Origin: Frankiales bacterium
GTDB lineage: Bacteria; Actinomycetota; Actinomycetes; Mycobacteriales; Jatrophihabitantaceae
Assembly (NCBI GenBank): GCA_025966315.1
Contig: JAOPUZ010000053.1
Location: forward strand, 57,032-121,031
DNA length: 64,000 nt
Direction: 5' to 3'
Positions 34,192 to 46,935 of this stretch are shown here, piece by piece (the stretch's first letter is position 1; the number at the start of each line of letters is the position of its first letter). Under the pieces are notes generated by a model. That model saw nothing but the letters and a program-made list of their open reading frames with translations, was not told where the DNA came from and made no database searches. Made by a program: the position numbers and the translations under genes.

Positions 34192-34914
34192 ATGACCACG
34201 GTTTTGCTGTTAAGGCACGGGCTGACCGCCATGACCGGGCCCGTTCTCGCCGGCCGCTCGCCGGGCGTGCATCTCGATGAGCGCGGCCGCGCCCAGGCCG
34301 ACCGGGTCGCCGAGCGCCTGGCCGCGGTGCCGCTGGCCGCGGTGGTGACGAGCCCGCTCGACCGTTGCGTCGAGACGGCGCGGGCGGTGACCAAAGCGCA
34401 GAAGGCCGCCGGCCGCAAACCGCTCACCCGCACCGATCGCCGGATTGTCGAGTGTGATTACGGCGACTGGACGGGCAAGCAGATCTCGTCCCTGGTCAAG
34501 GAGCCACTTTGGCGAGTGGTCCAGTCCAACCCGTCCGCCGTGACCTTCCCGAGCGGTGAGTCGATGGCCGCGATGTCAGCTCGTGCGGTGCAGGCCGTAC
34601 GAGCGCTGGACGCGGAATTCTCCGACCGGCTGTCACCCGATGCGATCTGGGTCGCCTGCAGCCACGGGGATGTGATCAAGTCGGTGGTAGCTGATGCTCT
34701 CGGCATCCACCTCGATCTGTTCCAGCGCATCGTGGTCGACCCGTGCTCGGTCACCGCCATCCGGTACTCCGGCGGACGGCCGTTCGTGATCACCACCAAC
34801 GACACCGGCAGCGACCTGAGTCGTGTCATTCCACCGCCGCCGCCGAAGCGCCGGCGGCGCAACGCACCGGCCGAAGCGACCATCGGCGGCGGCGCGGGCG
34901 GCGGAACCGTTTAG
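34192..34914 (+). CDS. MSMEG_4193-type histidine phosphatase
   Basis: A 240-residue histidine-phosphatase-fold protein. The phosphoacceptor histidine is in TVLLLRHGLTAMTG, the second arginine in SPLDRCVETA, and the late histidine in VWVACSHGDVIK-like ACSHGDVIKSVVADAL. This is the phosphomutase-like group (TIGR03848) that lies beside mshC in actinobacteria; no reaction has been established that I know of. A strong AGGAG precedes the ATG by 8 nt. The C-terminal 30 residues are Pro/Arg/Gly-rich. Confidence 0.9.
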   Translation: MTTVLLLRHGLTAMTGPVLAGRSPGVHLDERGRAQADRVAERLAAVPLAAVVTSPLDRCVETARAVTKAQKAAGRKPLTRTDRRIVECDYGDWTGKQISSLVKEPLWRVVQSNPSAVTFPSGESMAAMSARAVQAVRALDAEFSDRLSPDAIWVACSHGDVIKSVVADALGIHLDLFQRIVVDPCSVTAIRYSGGRPFVITTNDTGSDLSRVIPPPPPKRRRRNAPAEATIGGGAGGGTV

Positions 34915-34917
34915 GCT
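34912..34917 (+). promoter_or_regulatory. TAGGCT -10 box of the DUF3090 gene
   Basis: TAGGCT overlaps the stop of the preceding gene (TAG) and ends 7 nt before the ATG at 34925. No ribosome site is present, so DUF3090 may have its own leaderless transcript inside the operon. Confidence 0.45.
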
Positions 34918-34924
34918 GGACCGG

Positions 34925-35491
34925 ATGAGCCGTCAGTTCTTCTTCTTCGATCAGCCGAGACGTTTCGTCGTCGGCACTGTCGGCCAGCCCGGGGACCGGA
35001 CGTTCTTCCTGCAGGCCACCGATGGCGTCCGTACCGTCAGCGTCGCGCTCGAAAAATCACAGGTCACCATCCTGGTCGAACGGATGGAGCAGTTGCTAGC
35101 CGAAGTGTCCAGCCGCGGCGGTCTCGAGCCGCCGACCGACATCGATCCCGATACCGAGCCGCTCGACAATCCGGTGGACGAGGAGTTCCGTGTCGCCGCG
35201 ATGGGGCTGGCGTACGAGGCCGAGACCGGGCTCATCGTCATCGAGGCGCAGGCGCCGGCAGAATCGACTGAAGCAGCCGAAGCGACACTGCTCGAAGACA
35301 CCGAAGAGGGGCCGGACGCGCTGCGGGTCCGCCTGCAACACCAGGCGGCGTTCGAATTCGTCGAGCGCGCCCGCCGGGTCGTCGCCGCCGGCCGGCCCCC
35401 ATGCCCGCTGTGCAACCAGCCGCTGGATTCGGATGGACATATCTGTCCGAGAAGCAATGGATACCGCCGCAACGTGAATCTCGACGTCTGA
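34925..35491 (+). CDS. DUF3090 family protein
   Basis: A 188-residue member of the DUF3090 family (TIGR03847). It begins MSRQFFFFDQPRRFVVGTVGQPGDRTFFLQA, which is diagnostic. A C-terminal zinc-ribbon pair, CPLCNQPL and HICPRSNGY, suggests metal binding. The central region has many acidic residues. The function is unknown. The strict neighbourhood with the SCO1664-family and mshC genes suggests one process; an ATG at 34925 rather than upstream is fixed by the -10 box and by homology. Confidence 0.92.
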   Translation: MSRQFFFFDQPRRFVVGTVGQPGDRTFFLQATDGVRTVSVALEKSQVTILVERMEQLLAEVSSRGGLEPPTDIDPDTEPLDNPVDEEFRVAAMGLAYEAETGLIVIEAQAPAESTEAAEATLLEDTEEGPDALRVRLQHQAAFEFVERARRVVAAGRPPCPLCNQPLDSDGHICPRSNGYRRNVNLDV

Positions 35492-35498
35492 GGCCGGC

Positions 35499-36281
35499 AT
35501 GCCGGAACTCACGCCACCGAGAGCGTTGCCCCCTGACGAGGCCTTGGTGCTACTCGGCGCCGGGCTGCTGAGCGTGGAAGGCCAGGTCACGGTCGCTTCG
35601 AACACCACGCTGTACTGCCGGGTTGAGCTGGACGGCCTGGCGGCCGGGTGCGTCTACAAGCCGATCTCAGGCGAACGCCCGCTCTGGGACTACCCCGACG
35701 GGACGCTGGCCGAACGGGAATACGCCAGCTACCTTGTCGGCACCGCGACCGGTTGGAACCTGGTGCCACCGACGGTGCTGCGGGACGGCCCGTTCGGCAC
35801 CGGCATGGTGCAGTTGTGGATCGAGGAGGACGACACCTTCGACCTGGTCGGCGCCATCAACGCCGGACAGACCAACACGCTGCAGCGGATGGCGCTCTTC
35901 GACGCGGTGGTGAACAACTCCGACCGCAAGGTCGGCCACCTCCTTCCCGTTCCCAGTTCGCGGGCCGCGGCCACCGGCTCCGCGCAGGCGGCCGGCGAGC
36001 CGCACGTTTACGGCATCGACCACGGCGTGAGTTTTTCCGTGGAGACCAAACTGCGCACGGTTTTGTGGCAGTGGGCCGGGGACCCGATTCCCGACGAGGG
36101 ATTGGAAATGCTGCTCGAACTGGACGAGCAACTGCGCGGCGAACTGGGTGAACAGCTCGGCGAGCTGCTCACCACCCGTGAGGTGCGCGCGGCGACCCGC
36201 CGGGTGGCCCGGCTGATCCGCAACGGCTGCTTCCCGTTGCCGTCGACGGACTGGCCGTCGGTGCCTTACCCGCCCTACTGA
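35499..36281 (+). CDS. SCO1664 family protein (PI3/4-kinase-like fold)
   Basis: A 260-residue protein of the TIGR03843 family. It shows CVYKPISGERPLWDYPDGTLAEREYASYL, a lysine-containing nucleotide site like that of the PI3/4-kinase group, then MALFDAVVNNSDRKVGHLL and VYGIDHGVSF, which resemble catalytic-loop (N-D-R) and metal (ID-H) motifs. It follows DUF3090 by 7 bp. The family's substrate is unknown. The end overlaps the convergent SRPBCC gene by 7 nt. Confidence 0.9.
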   Translation: MPELTPPRALPPDEALVLLGAGLLSVEGQVTVASNTTLYCRVELDGLAAGCVYKPISGERPLWDYPDGTLAEREYASYLVGTATGWNLVPPTVLRDGPFGTGMVQLWIEEDDTFDLVGAINAGQTNTLQRMALFDAVVNNSDRKVGHLLPVPSSRAAATGSAQAAGEPHVYGIDHGVSFSVETKLRTVLWQWAGDPIPDEGLEMLLELDEQLRGELGEQLGELLTTREVRAATRRVARLIRNGCFPLPSTDWPSVPYPPY

Positions 36282-36730
36282 CTTTGCTGTTGGGTGGCCA
36301 GCACTTCGAGGTTGGCCAGACTCGCGGTCATCGCGGCGCGATTGCGTCGCGGGAAGCCGAGCAACAGCAGTGACCGCCGCGCCTTGGCCTGGCGGGCGTC
36401 CCACTCCTCGACGACCTCGGTGCGACCGTTCACAGGCGTGAACCGATAACGCCAGATATGCCCGTTGAAATGTCGCCAGGCAATCACCAATGGCTCGACG
36501 AATTCCACCACCGTATTGAGAACCTTGTAGTCGGCGGCCAGATGCATCTGCATCCCGAAGCTCGCGCCCAGCGATAGCCGATCGGGGCCACCGGGCTGCA
36601 CCCGCCGTACGGTCCCGCCGCCGTCGATGTCCGGATGCCGACGCGGGTCCGCCACGAGGTCGAAGAGCTGCTGGGGTTGGGCCGGGATTACCCGCGACAC
36701 CGTCACCACGAACCGGGAGCTATCCGTCAT
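36275..36730 (-). CDS. SRPBCC family protein
   Basis: A 151-residue START-like (SRPBCC) hydrophobic-pocket protein: FVVTVSRVIPAQPQQLFDLVADPRRHPDIDGGG at the N-terminus, then VEFVEPLVIAWRHFNGHIWRYRFTPVNGRTEVVEEWD. Such proteins bind lipids or polyketides or act as cyclases; the ligand is not predictable. The ATG at 36730 is chosen as the family start; a longer frame adds 28 Arg/Pro-rich residues without homology. It is divergent from mshC. Confidence 0.85.
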   Translation of the reverse strand: MTDSSRFVVTVSRVIPAQPQQLFDLVADPRRHPDIDGGGTVRRVQPGGPDRLSLGASFGMQMHLAADYKVLNTVVEFVEPLVIAWRHFNGHIWRYRFTPVNGRTEVVEEWDARQAKARRSLLLLGFPRRNRAAMTASLANLEVLATQQQSQ

Positions 36731-36800
36731 ACATCGAGTCTGACCGGCGGTCAGCGGCCGCGCCAGCCAGCCCACCATTGGATGCCGGGGCGGGCGTCGA

Positions 36801-36806
36801 TACGGT
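36801..36806 (+). promoter_or_regulatory. TACGGT -10 box of mshC
   Basis: TACGGT ends 6 nt before the mshC ATG, with no ribosome site between, pointing to a leaderless mshC mRNA. Confidence 0.45.
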
Positions 36807-36812
36807 GAGCAC

Positions 36813-38081
36813 ATGCAGTCGTGGAGCTCCCCGAACGTCCCGGCACTGCCAGGCGAAGGCGAGGTACTCCACCTTTACGACACGGCCACTGACGAGATCC
36901 GGGCGACGACACCAGGCGACACGGCACGGATCTACGTGTGTGGCATCACCCCGTACGACGCCACCCATCTCGGCCACGCCGCCACCTACCTGGCCTTCGA
37001 CGTACTCCAACGGGTCTGGCTCGACGCCGGTCACGATGTGCACTACATCCAGAACGTCACCGACGTCGACGATCCGTTGCTCGAACGGGCGCTGGCCAAG
37101 GGACAGGACTGGACCGCGCTGGCCGAGCAGGAAACCAGCTTGTATCGCTCGGACATGGCCGCACTGCGGGTGCTGGCGCCGCGCGAATACATCGGAGTGG
37201 TCGAGTCGGTCGATCTGATATCGGCCGACGTTGCCGGTTTACTCGATGCCGGCAAGGCCTACCGGCTCGAGTCCGACGTGTATGCCACCACCGCCGGCAG
37301 CGAACATTTCGGCTATGAATCCCGGTACTCCCGGGCTGAGATGCTCAGTCTGTTCGCCGAACGTGGCGGCGACCCGGACCGTCCCGGCAAGCGCGATCCG
37401 CTGGATGCGCTGTTGTGGCGCGGTCAGCGCGACGGGGAACCGTCCTGGCCCTCGCCGGTCGGGCCGGGACGCCCGGGGTGGCACATCGAATGTTCGGTCA
37501 TTGCCCGCAGCCGGCTCGGTATGGGCATCGATGTGCAGGGCGGCGGTTCGGACCTGCGGTTCCCGCATCACGAGCATTCCGCCGCGCATGCAGAGGCGCT
37601 GACCGGGCAATGGCCGTTCGCGCGCCACTACGTCCACGCCGGCATGATTGGCCTGGACGGCGAGAAGATGAGCAAGTCGCGCGGCAACCTGGTCTTCGTA
37701 TCCAAGCTGATCGGTGCTCGGGTGGACCCGATGGCGATCCGGCTCGCCTTGCTGGCCGGGCACTACCGCGAGGACCGCGAATGGACCGGTGGCCGCCTGC
37801 CGGCCGCCGAGTTGCGCCTGGAACGGTGGCGCCGGGCAATCGAGCAGCCGACCGGGCCGGACGCGACGAAACTGCTGACCGTGGTGCGGCAGGCCTTGAG
37901 CAACGACCTGGACACGGTGACCGCCATCGCGGCGATCGATGCCTGGTCGGACGCCGCACTGGACAATCTCGGCGGGGGCGTGAGTGCCGCACCCAGTTCG
38001 ATCGGCGCCACGGCGGCCGGTCCGAGTTCCGCCCGCCTCGTGCGCGACCTCGTGGACGCGTTGCTCGGCATCGCACTGTAA
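36813..38081 (+). CDS. mshC: Mycothiol ligase MshC (Cys:GlcN-Ins ligase)
   Basis: A 422-residue class I cysteinyl-tRNA-synthetase-like ligase. It activates cysteine with ATP and joins it to glucosaminyl-inositol, the penultimate step of mycothiol synthesis. The zinc-binding cysteine and adenylate site are in [24 protein letters not shown] (HxGH form HLGH); [15 protein letters not shown] and the [15 protein letters not shown] zinc ligands follow, and the second adenylate motif is EKMSKSRGN. It is shorter than CysS and lacks the anticodon-binding part, as MshC does. Position after uppP, the MSMEG_4193-type gene, DUF3090 and SCO1664 is the standard order. Confidence 0.96.
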   Translation: MQSWSSPNVPALPGEGEVLHLYDTATDEIRATTPGDTARIYVCGITPYDATHLGHAATYLAFDVLQRVWLDAGHDVHYIQNVTDVDDPLLERALAKGQDWTALAEQETSLYRSDMAALRVLAPREYIGVVESVDLISADVAGLLDAGKAYRLESDVYATTAGSEHFGYESRYSRAEMLSLFAERGGDPDRPGKRDPLDALLWRGQRDGEPSWPSPVGPGRPGWHIECSVIARSRLGMGIDVQGGGSDLRFPHHEHSAAHAEALTGQWPFARHYVHAGMIGLDGEKMSKSRGNLVFVSKLIGARVDPMAIRLALLAGHYREDREWTGGRLPAAELRLERWRRAIEQPTGPDATKLLTVVRQALSNDLDTVTAIAAIDAWSDAALDNLGGGVSAAPSSIGATAAGPSSARLVRDLVDALLGIAL

Positions 38082-38090
38082 GCCGGTAGT

Positions 38091-38111
38091 TGCGCACCGG
38101 CGTTGTGCGCA
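38091..38111. terminator. Hairpin between convergent mshC and PP2C genes
   Basis: TGCGCAC and GTGCGCA form a perfect 7-bp stem with a 7-nt loop, 9 nt after the mshC stop. No U-run follows on either strand, so it may be a non-classical terminator or only an mRNA-end structure. Confidence 0.4.
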
Positions 38112-38171
38112 TCGCGGTAGCCGTGCGTCAAATGTCGTGCGTCGACGTCGTGCCTCGGTGTCGTGCGTCAA

Positions 38172-38996
38172 TCAGGGCCGGGAGTCCACCACGATCACGG
38201 TGATGTTGTCCCGTCCGCCCGAGGTCTTGGCGGCGGCGATCAAGGCCTCAACAGCTTCCTCAGGATCCGGCGTGGCGGACAAGATGTCGGCGATCGCGGC
38301 GTCGCTGAGTTCCCCGGTCAGCCCGTCGGAGCACAGCAGGAACCGTTCGTTCGGCTGGATCGGCAGCACCCAGGTATCAGGTTGTGGGGGATAGCCCCCC
38401 AACGATCGAGTCACCACGTTTCGACGGCGGTAGCTGCGAGCCTGGCTGGGGCTGAGGGCACCGGACGTGATCAGCTCCTGAACCTCGGAATGGTCGACCG
38501 TAAGCTGCCGCAGTCGCCCGCCGGCGAACTGGTAAACCCGCGAATCGCCGACATTGAACACGGCCCAGCGGAGCGAGTCCGCCCCATTCGACCGGTCCGA
38601 CCGGTCAGACCGGGCCCCAAGATCCGCCCGGTCCGTCCCGTCCAGCCGGATGATCGCCAGGCCGGTCAGCGTCGTGGCCATCCCGGCCTGCTCCGGGTGT
38701 CGCTCACCGCTGGCGACGATTGCTTCATTCGCCGCCCGTACAGCCGCCTCGATCTGATCAAGCGTCAAGGCCGCGGGCGGCTCGTCCGACCGGACCTCGT
38801 CCGGCGGCGGGTCCGACCGTCGGGGCACCAGCTCGGCCAATGCCTGGATGGCCAACGCGGCGGCAACCTCGCCCGCGGCATGGCCGCCCATCCCATCGGC
38901 CACCGCCCACAAGCAAGGCGAAACCAACAGCTCGTCTTCGTTCTGGCCGCGCACCAAGCCGACGTCAGTCGACGAGGCGACTCGCAACTCCGGCAT
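38172..38996 (-). CDS. PP2C-family protein serine/threonine phosphatase
   Basis: A 274-residue PPM-type phosphatase. Metal-binding motifs are in order: RVASSTDVGLVRGQNEDE, AVADGMGGHAAGEVAA, FNVGDSRVYQF, LCSDGLTGELSD and GGRDNITVIVVD. It removes phosphate from Ser/Thr residues with Mn2+ or Mg2+. An insert of Arg/Asp/Ser repeats (GTDRADLGARSDRSDRSNGAD) lies in a surface loop and is unusual. Nothing in the window encodes the partner kinase. Confidence 0.93.
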   Translation of the reverse strand: MPELRVASSTDVGLVRGQNEDELLVSPCLWAVADGMGGHAAGEVAAALAIQALAELVPRRSDPPPDEVRSDEPPAALTLDQIEAAVRAANEAIVASGERHPEQAGMATTLTGLAIIRLDGTDRADLGARSDRSDRSNGADSLRWAVFNVGDSRVYQFAGGRLRQLTVDHSEVQELITSGALSPSQARSYRRRNVVTRSLGGYPPQPDTWVLPIQPNERFLLCSDGLTGELSDAAIADILSATPDPEEAVEALIAAAKTSGGRDNITVIVVDSRP

Positions 38997-39011
38997 CAGC
39001 TCAACCTTCAG

Positions 39012-39890
39012 CTATCGGCCACCGGGCGGCATCGGTCCTGGGGGGCCACCGCGATCCCGGCGGCGCAGATAGCGCTCGAATTCCTTGGCGATCGTCTCAC
39101 CGGAGGTCTCGCGGAGCTCGCCGTCGTCGTCGCGTTCCTCGAGATTGCGGATGTACTCCTGGACGTCGGAGTCTTCCTGGGCCATCTCGTCGACGAGCTT
39201 CTGCCACTCATCGGCCTGAGCCGGCAATTCACCCAGTGGCACCGGCACGTCCAGCACCTCTTCGATGCGGTGCAGCAGCGACACGGTCGCCTTGGGGTTT
39301 GGTGGCTGCGCGACGTAGTGCGGCACCGCGGCCCAGAAGGAGATCGCCGGTATCCCGTATTTCACGCAGGCATCCTGGAACACCCCGACAATGCCCGTCG
39401 GCCCTTCGTAGCGTGAGGTTTCCAGGCCGTACTGGGCGGCGCTGTCCGCGTCGTAGGACGTGCCCGTTACCGGCGTCGGCCGGGTATGCGGCGCATCGGA
39501 CAGCAGCGCGCCGAGCGTGACGACACTTCGCACGTCGAGCTGGCGGACCACGTCGAGGAGCTCGTCGCAGAATGCCCGCCAACGCATGTTCGGTTCGATA
39601 CCGCGGACCAAGATCAGATCGAAGTCGGCACCGGCGGGCCGGCACACCGAAAATCGCGTCGTCGGCCAGGTGATCCGGCGGCTGACCCCGTCGACGAGGG
39701 AAACAGTCGGCCGGTTGACCTGGAAGTCGTAGTAGTCGTCCGAATCCAGTGAGGCCAACGGGGTGGCGTCCCACATGAGCTCGAGATGTTCGATGGCCCC
39801 GGTGGCGGCGTCGCCGGCGTCATTCCAGCCCTCGAAGGCCGCGATGAGAACCGGGTCCTTCAACTCTGGCCAGTTCTCGAAATCAATCAT
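39012..39890 (-). CDS. PAC2 family protein
   Basis: A 292-residue protein of the PAC2 (proteasome-assembly-chaperone-like) family: ELKDPVLIAAFEGWNDAGDAATGAIEHL at the start, RPTVSLVDGVSRRITWP, LGALLSDAPHTRPTPVTGT and ISFWAAVPHYVAQPPNPKA. The C-terminal 60 residues are charged and helical. Actinobacterial members occur in genomes with 20S proteasomes but a chaperone role there is unproven. The ATG is 6 nt after a TAGGCT box, so it is probably leaderless. Confidence 0.92.
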   Translation of the reverse strand: MIDFENWPELKDPVLIAAFEGWNDAGDAATGAIEHLELMWDATPLASLDSDDYYDFQVNRPTVSLVDGVSRRITWPTTRFSVCRPAGADFDLILVRGIEPNMRWRAFCDELLDVVRQLDVRSVVTLGALLSDAPHTRPTPVTGTSYDADSAAQYGLETSRYEGPTGIVGVFQDACVKYGIPAISFWAAVPHYVAQPPNPKATVSLLHRIEEVLDVPVPLGELPAQADEWQKLVDEMAQEDSDVQEYIRNLEERDDDGELRETSGETIAKEFERYLRRRDRGGPPGPMPPGGR

Positions 39891-39896
39891 TGGTCC

Positions 39897-39902
39897 AGCC
39901 TA
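39897..39902 (-). promoter_or_regulatory. TAGGCT -10 box of the PAC2 gene
   Basis: On the minus strand TAGGCT ends 6 nt before the ATG at 39890, the leaderless spacing seen elsewhere in this window. Confidence 0.45.
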
Positions 39903-40039
39903 CGGCGAGGCTCGCCGCGCCGGGGCAAGATAGCGCGGCTTTAACGTCGGTGTCGGTCGGTAATCTGCCAGCGTGCCCCTCGACATCTCACCGACACCGA
40001 CGTCTCAATGACATTGCCATTCGAGGGCGTCGCAACCTC

Positions 40040-40693
40040 ATGAGCGCCCTCAAAGCGGTTCTGTGGGATATGGACGGGACGCTCGTCGACACCGAGCCGT
40101 ACTGGATCGCCGCCGAATACCGACTGGTCGAGGCCTGGGGCGGCGAATGGACCCAGGAAGATGCGCACAGGCTCATCGGCAATCCGTTACTGGTGTCGGC
40201 CGAATACATCCGTGAACACGGCGGCGTAGATCTGCCACCGCCGCAGATCGTGGACCTGCTGCTGGCCGACGTCATCCGTGACTGCCGAGACGCGGTGCCC
40301 TGGCGTCCGGGAGCGCGTGAGTTGTTGGCCGAACTCTCGGCGGCCCGGGTCCCGTGCGCTTTGGTGACGATGTCCTACGCCGAGCTCGCGCGTGCGGTGG
40401 TTGAGCAGTTACCAACGGCTACGTTCGCAACCCTGGTCACCGGTGACGAACTCGAACACGGCAAACCACACCCCGAGGCCTATTTGACCGCCGCCGCCCG
40501 GCTCGGCGTTGCCCCGGCGGACACGGTGGCCATCGAGGACTCGCTGCCCGGCGTCGCTTCGGCCGAGGCGGCTGGTTGTGTCGTGCTGAGTGTGCCCAGT
40601 CACGTCCCGATCCCGCCGGCGCCGACCAGAACGCTTCGCGACACGTTGGTGGGGGTGGATCTGCCGTGGCTGGCGGCATTGCTAGGTCGCTGA
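40040..40693 (+). CDS. HAD-superfamily hydrolase (beta-phosphoglucomutase-like)
   Basis: A 217-residue HAD phosphatase of subfamily I. Motif I is VLWDMDGTLVDTEPYW, motif II VTMSYAEL, motif III with lysine HGKPHPEAYL and motif IV VAIEDSLPGVASAEAAG. The helical cap sits between motifs I and II. It would hydrolyse or move phosphate on a small metabolite. The ATG at 40040 is chosen because the family starts right before motif I; the frame is open 150 nt further upstream but without homology. Confidence 0.9.
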   Translation: MSALKAVLWDMDGTLVDTEPYWIAAEYRLVEAWGGEWTQEDAHRLIGNPLLVSAEYIREHGGVDLPPPQIVDLLLADVIRDCRDAVPWRPGARELLAELSAARVPCALVTMSYAELARAVVEQLPTATFATLVTGDELEHGKPHPEAYLTAAARLGVAPADTVAIEDSLPGVASAEAAGCVVLSVPSHVPIPPAPTRTLRDTLVGVDLPWLAALLGR

Positions 40694-40833
40694 ACTCGTT
40701 CGTTCCCCCTTTTTGTCGGAGGTTGTTTGGGCGTCTGTGGGCCTAGCGGACTAACAGAAGAACATCCGTTTCCACCTTTTTAGCGATATGTGCCAGGATC
40801 GTCAGCGTTTGCTGAGAACACCTGCACAAACTC

Positions 40834-42627
<1,794 letters not shown>

Positions 42628-42671
42628 CCCCGCTAACTGACCGCGCTCAAGGACCCCGCGAACTGGCCGCG

Positions 42672-43676
42672 CTAAACCTCCGGCTCGACGACCGGCTCGG
42701 CCAGGCGGCGGTCGTCGCCAACCTTGGCCAGAGCTTCGGTCGGAAACGGCGGCGGCGTACCGCCCTTGGCCGGGCACAGTGCTTGATGTGAGCACCAATC
42801 GCACAACCGGGACGGGCTGGGCCGGAAGTCGCCGATCAACGTCGCCCGCGCGATGGCCTGCCAGATCGCCTGAATCGTCTTCTCGAAACGGACGAGCTCT
42901 TCGGCGTCAGGCTGATAACTCAGCGTGTCGCTGTCCGCCAGGTACATCAGGCGCAACTGCCGAGGCACGACGCCGCGGGTGCGCCAGAGCACGAGGGCAT
43001 AGAACTTCATCTGGAACAGTGCCTTGGCTTCGAAGGCTTCCCGCGGGATTGAACCGGTCTTGTAGTCGATCACGCGCAACTCGCCGTCGGCAGACTCGTC
43101 GATGCGATCGACGTAACCACGCAGCCGCAGCCCGTCCAACACCACCTCGACCAACTGTTCGCGGGCCGATGGCTCCAGCCGCCGCGGATCCTCGAGCGCA
43201 AAGTAGTTGGCCACCAGGTCACGGGCCGATTCAAGCCAACCCGCAAGCTCCACACCCTCGGCATCGGCGTCGAAGAGCTGGCTCAGCTCAGGGTTGGCCT
43301 CGAGCAATTGCTGCCAGGCCGGCTGAACCGTGGCCTGCGCCGCCTCGACGGTTCGGTCGGCGGCGGGCAGATCGTAAAGCTGTTCTAGCACCGAGTGGAC
43401 AACGGTGCCTCGGGTGGCCGCGCGCGTCGGCGTCTCGGGCAGTCGATCGATGGTGCGGAAACGGTAGAGCAGCGGACAGGTCTTGAAGTCCGAGGCCCGC
43501 GACGGGGACAGCGAACCGACGATCGCCACCGGTAGCGGGGTCGCGAGCGGCCCGTCACCAACCGGGACTGGTGCTGACCACGTGGCCGATGCGGGCGCCA
43601 CGGGTGATTCGGGCCGCGGCGCATCCTCAGCTGGTCGCATGGACCCGAGGTCGGTGACATCCGTCGTTTCGGTCAT
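42672..43676 (-). CDS. RecB-family PD-(D/E)XK exonuclease with iron-sulfur cysteines
   Basis: A 334-residue nuclease. The catalytic core is LRVIDYKTGSIPR (D...E/D-x-K form), preceded by LRGYVDRIDES. Four cysteines sit as in AddB/Cas4 nucleases: one in SDFKTCPLLYRFRTI near the N-terminus and three in LCDWCSHQALCPA near the C-terminus, which would clamp a [4Fe-4S] cluster. It is a stand-alone protein acting on DNA ends. The ATG lies 6 nt after TAGTCT, so it may be leaderless. No CRISPR genes are nearby, so a Cas4 role is unlikely. Confidence 0.9.
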   Translation of the reverse strand: MTETTDVTDLGSMRPAEDAPRPESPVAPASATWSAPVPVGDGPLATPLPVAIVGSLSPSRASDFKTCPLLYRFRTIDRLPETPTRAATRGTVVHSVLEQLYDLPAADRTVEAAQATVQPAWQQLLEANPELSQLFDADAEGVELAGWLESARDLVANYFALEDPRRLEPSAREQLVEVVLDGLRLRGYVDRIDESADGELRVIDYKTGSIPREAFEAKALFQMKFYALVLWRTRGVVPRQLRLMYLADSDTLSYQPDAEELVRFEKTIQAIWQAIARATLIGDFRPSPSRLCDWCSHQALCPAKGGTPPPFPTEALAKVGDDRRLAEPVVEPEV

Positions 43677-43682
43677 GTTCTG

Positions 43683-43688
43683 AGACTA
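43683..43688 (-). promoter_or_regulatory. TAGTCT -10 box of the RecB-like nuclease gene
   Basis: On the minus strand TAGTCT ends 6 nt before the ATG at 43676, again without a ribosome site. Confidence 0.4.
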
Positions 43689-43780
43689 AACAGCAGCTAC
43701 GACACTCTCGCCCCGCGACGCGCATCCGAGTGGGACCGATGACCGCGCTCATCATCGCGTGCTGGTCCTGACGATGCTGG

Positions 43781-44701
43781 TCAGAGTCGGTGCAGCCGCT
43801 TGACGGGCCAAATCACCGCGAATGCCCGGCCGACGAAGGCAGCTCCGGACACGGTGCCGAACTGTCTGGAATCAAACGAGTCACAACGGTTGTCGCCCAT
43901 CATGAAATACCGACCGGCGGGCACCTGGACCGGAGCGAACGACGCCGTGCCGTCACAGGCCCGATTGACGTACGGCTCGGACAACGGCCGAGTCCCGATG
44001 TAGACCTTGCCGTCATGTCCGCTGATCGTCTCGCCGGGCAGGCCGATCACCCGTTTGATCAGTTCCTTGTCCTCCGGCGGCGCAAGCGGTGGACGATCGA
44101 ACACCACCACATCGCCGCGGGAGGGTTGACCGGTTCGATACGACAACCGATTGACCACCACCATGTCGGGCTCGCAACCAGGGCAGCCGTGCAACGTCGG
44201 CTCCATCGAAGCGGACGGGATGTAGTAGGACGCAACGACGAAGACCCGCACCCCGAGCACGGCCACGATCATCAGGACCATGAGCACCGCCAGCCGAAAC
44301 GGGTGTGACTGATGCCGACGGCGGTGTCGCGGGGCGGCCGGGCCGGATCCGCGGTGCGGTTCAACACCGCTGACGTCGGAGGTGCGCAGCGCACTCGATA
44401 CGTCGATCGTGCTGGCTTGGTTCGGCCCCATCGTGGCGTCGCCGCCGGATGGGCTCGATGCGCCGGATCCGCTCGTACCGCGAAGACCGCTAGGCCCGCT
44501 GGATCGGCCGGGACGTCGTGGTCGGGCGGGGGAGGCGGGCAGTTCAGGAACGGTCACCGAGGACTCGGTACGACCAGCAAGTCGGTGCGCGGCGCGACGG
44601 GAGCCGAGCCGGCGAGGCGAGGTCAGAGTCGCGAGTTTGATCTCATCACTCAACGGCAGTGCGCGCTCCGGGCCGGACGGGCTCGGCCCCGCTGCTGTCA
44701 C
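43781..44701 (-). CDS. lepB: Signal peptidase I
   Basis: A 306-residue type I signal peptidase. The catalytic serine is in YIPSASMEPTLHG, right after the membrane helix FRLAVLMVLMIVAVLGVRVFVV, and the general-base lysine is in LIKRVIGLPGE. Box E (FMMGDNRCDSFDSR) follows. A CPGC pair after the serine box could form a disulfide. The N-terminal 135 residues are a disordered Ser/Pro/Arg cytoplasmic extension. The GTG at 44701 is chosen because TAGCCT lies 7 nt before it; a later start (44431) would remove most of the extension. It cleaves Sec and Tat signal peptides at the outer membrane face. Confidence 0.9.
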   Translation of the reverse strand: MTAAGPSPSGPERALPLSDEIKLATLTSPRRLGSRRAAHRLAGRTESSVTVPELPASPARPRRPGRSSGPSGLRGTSGSGASSPSGGDATMGPNQASTIDVSSALRTSDVSGVEPHRGSGPAAPRHRRRHQSHPFRLAVLMVLMIVAVLGVRVFVVASYYIPSASMEPTLHGCPGCEPDMVVVNRLSYRTGQPSRGDVVVFDRPPLAPPEDKELIKRVIGLPGETISGHDGKVYIGTRPLSEPYVNRACDGTASFAPVQVPAGRYFMMGDNRCDSFDSRQFGTVSGAAFVGRAFAVIWPVKRLHRL

Positions 44702-44708
44702 AGTCCAG

Positions 44709-44714
44709 AGGCTA
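44709..44714 (-). promoter_or_regulatory. TAGCCT -10 box of lepB
   Basis: On the minus strand TAGCCT ends 7 nt before the GTG at 44701 and supports that start over the alternatives. Confidence 0.35.
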
Positions 44715-44742
44715 ACGCGCAAAGCGAGGCCCGCCGACTCCG

Positions 44743-44748
44743 TAGGAT
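44743..44748 (+). promoter_or_regulatory. TAGGAT -10 box of the site-2 protease gene
   Basis: TAGGAT ends 6 nt before the GTG at 44755. It is divergent from the lepB box across about 28 bp, so the two genes may share a control region. Confidence 0.4.
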
Positions 44749-44754
44749 GTGGCG

Positions 44755-46901
<2,147 letters not shown>

Positions 46902-46935
46902 CGAGCACACCCCGACGACGGCTTGGGTGCCAATC

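Noticed and set aside
42672..43676. RecB-like nuclease considered as Cas4
   Set aside because: Cas4 and this protein share the cysteine and nuclease motifs, but there is no CRISPR array or other cas gene in the window.
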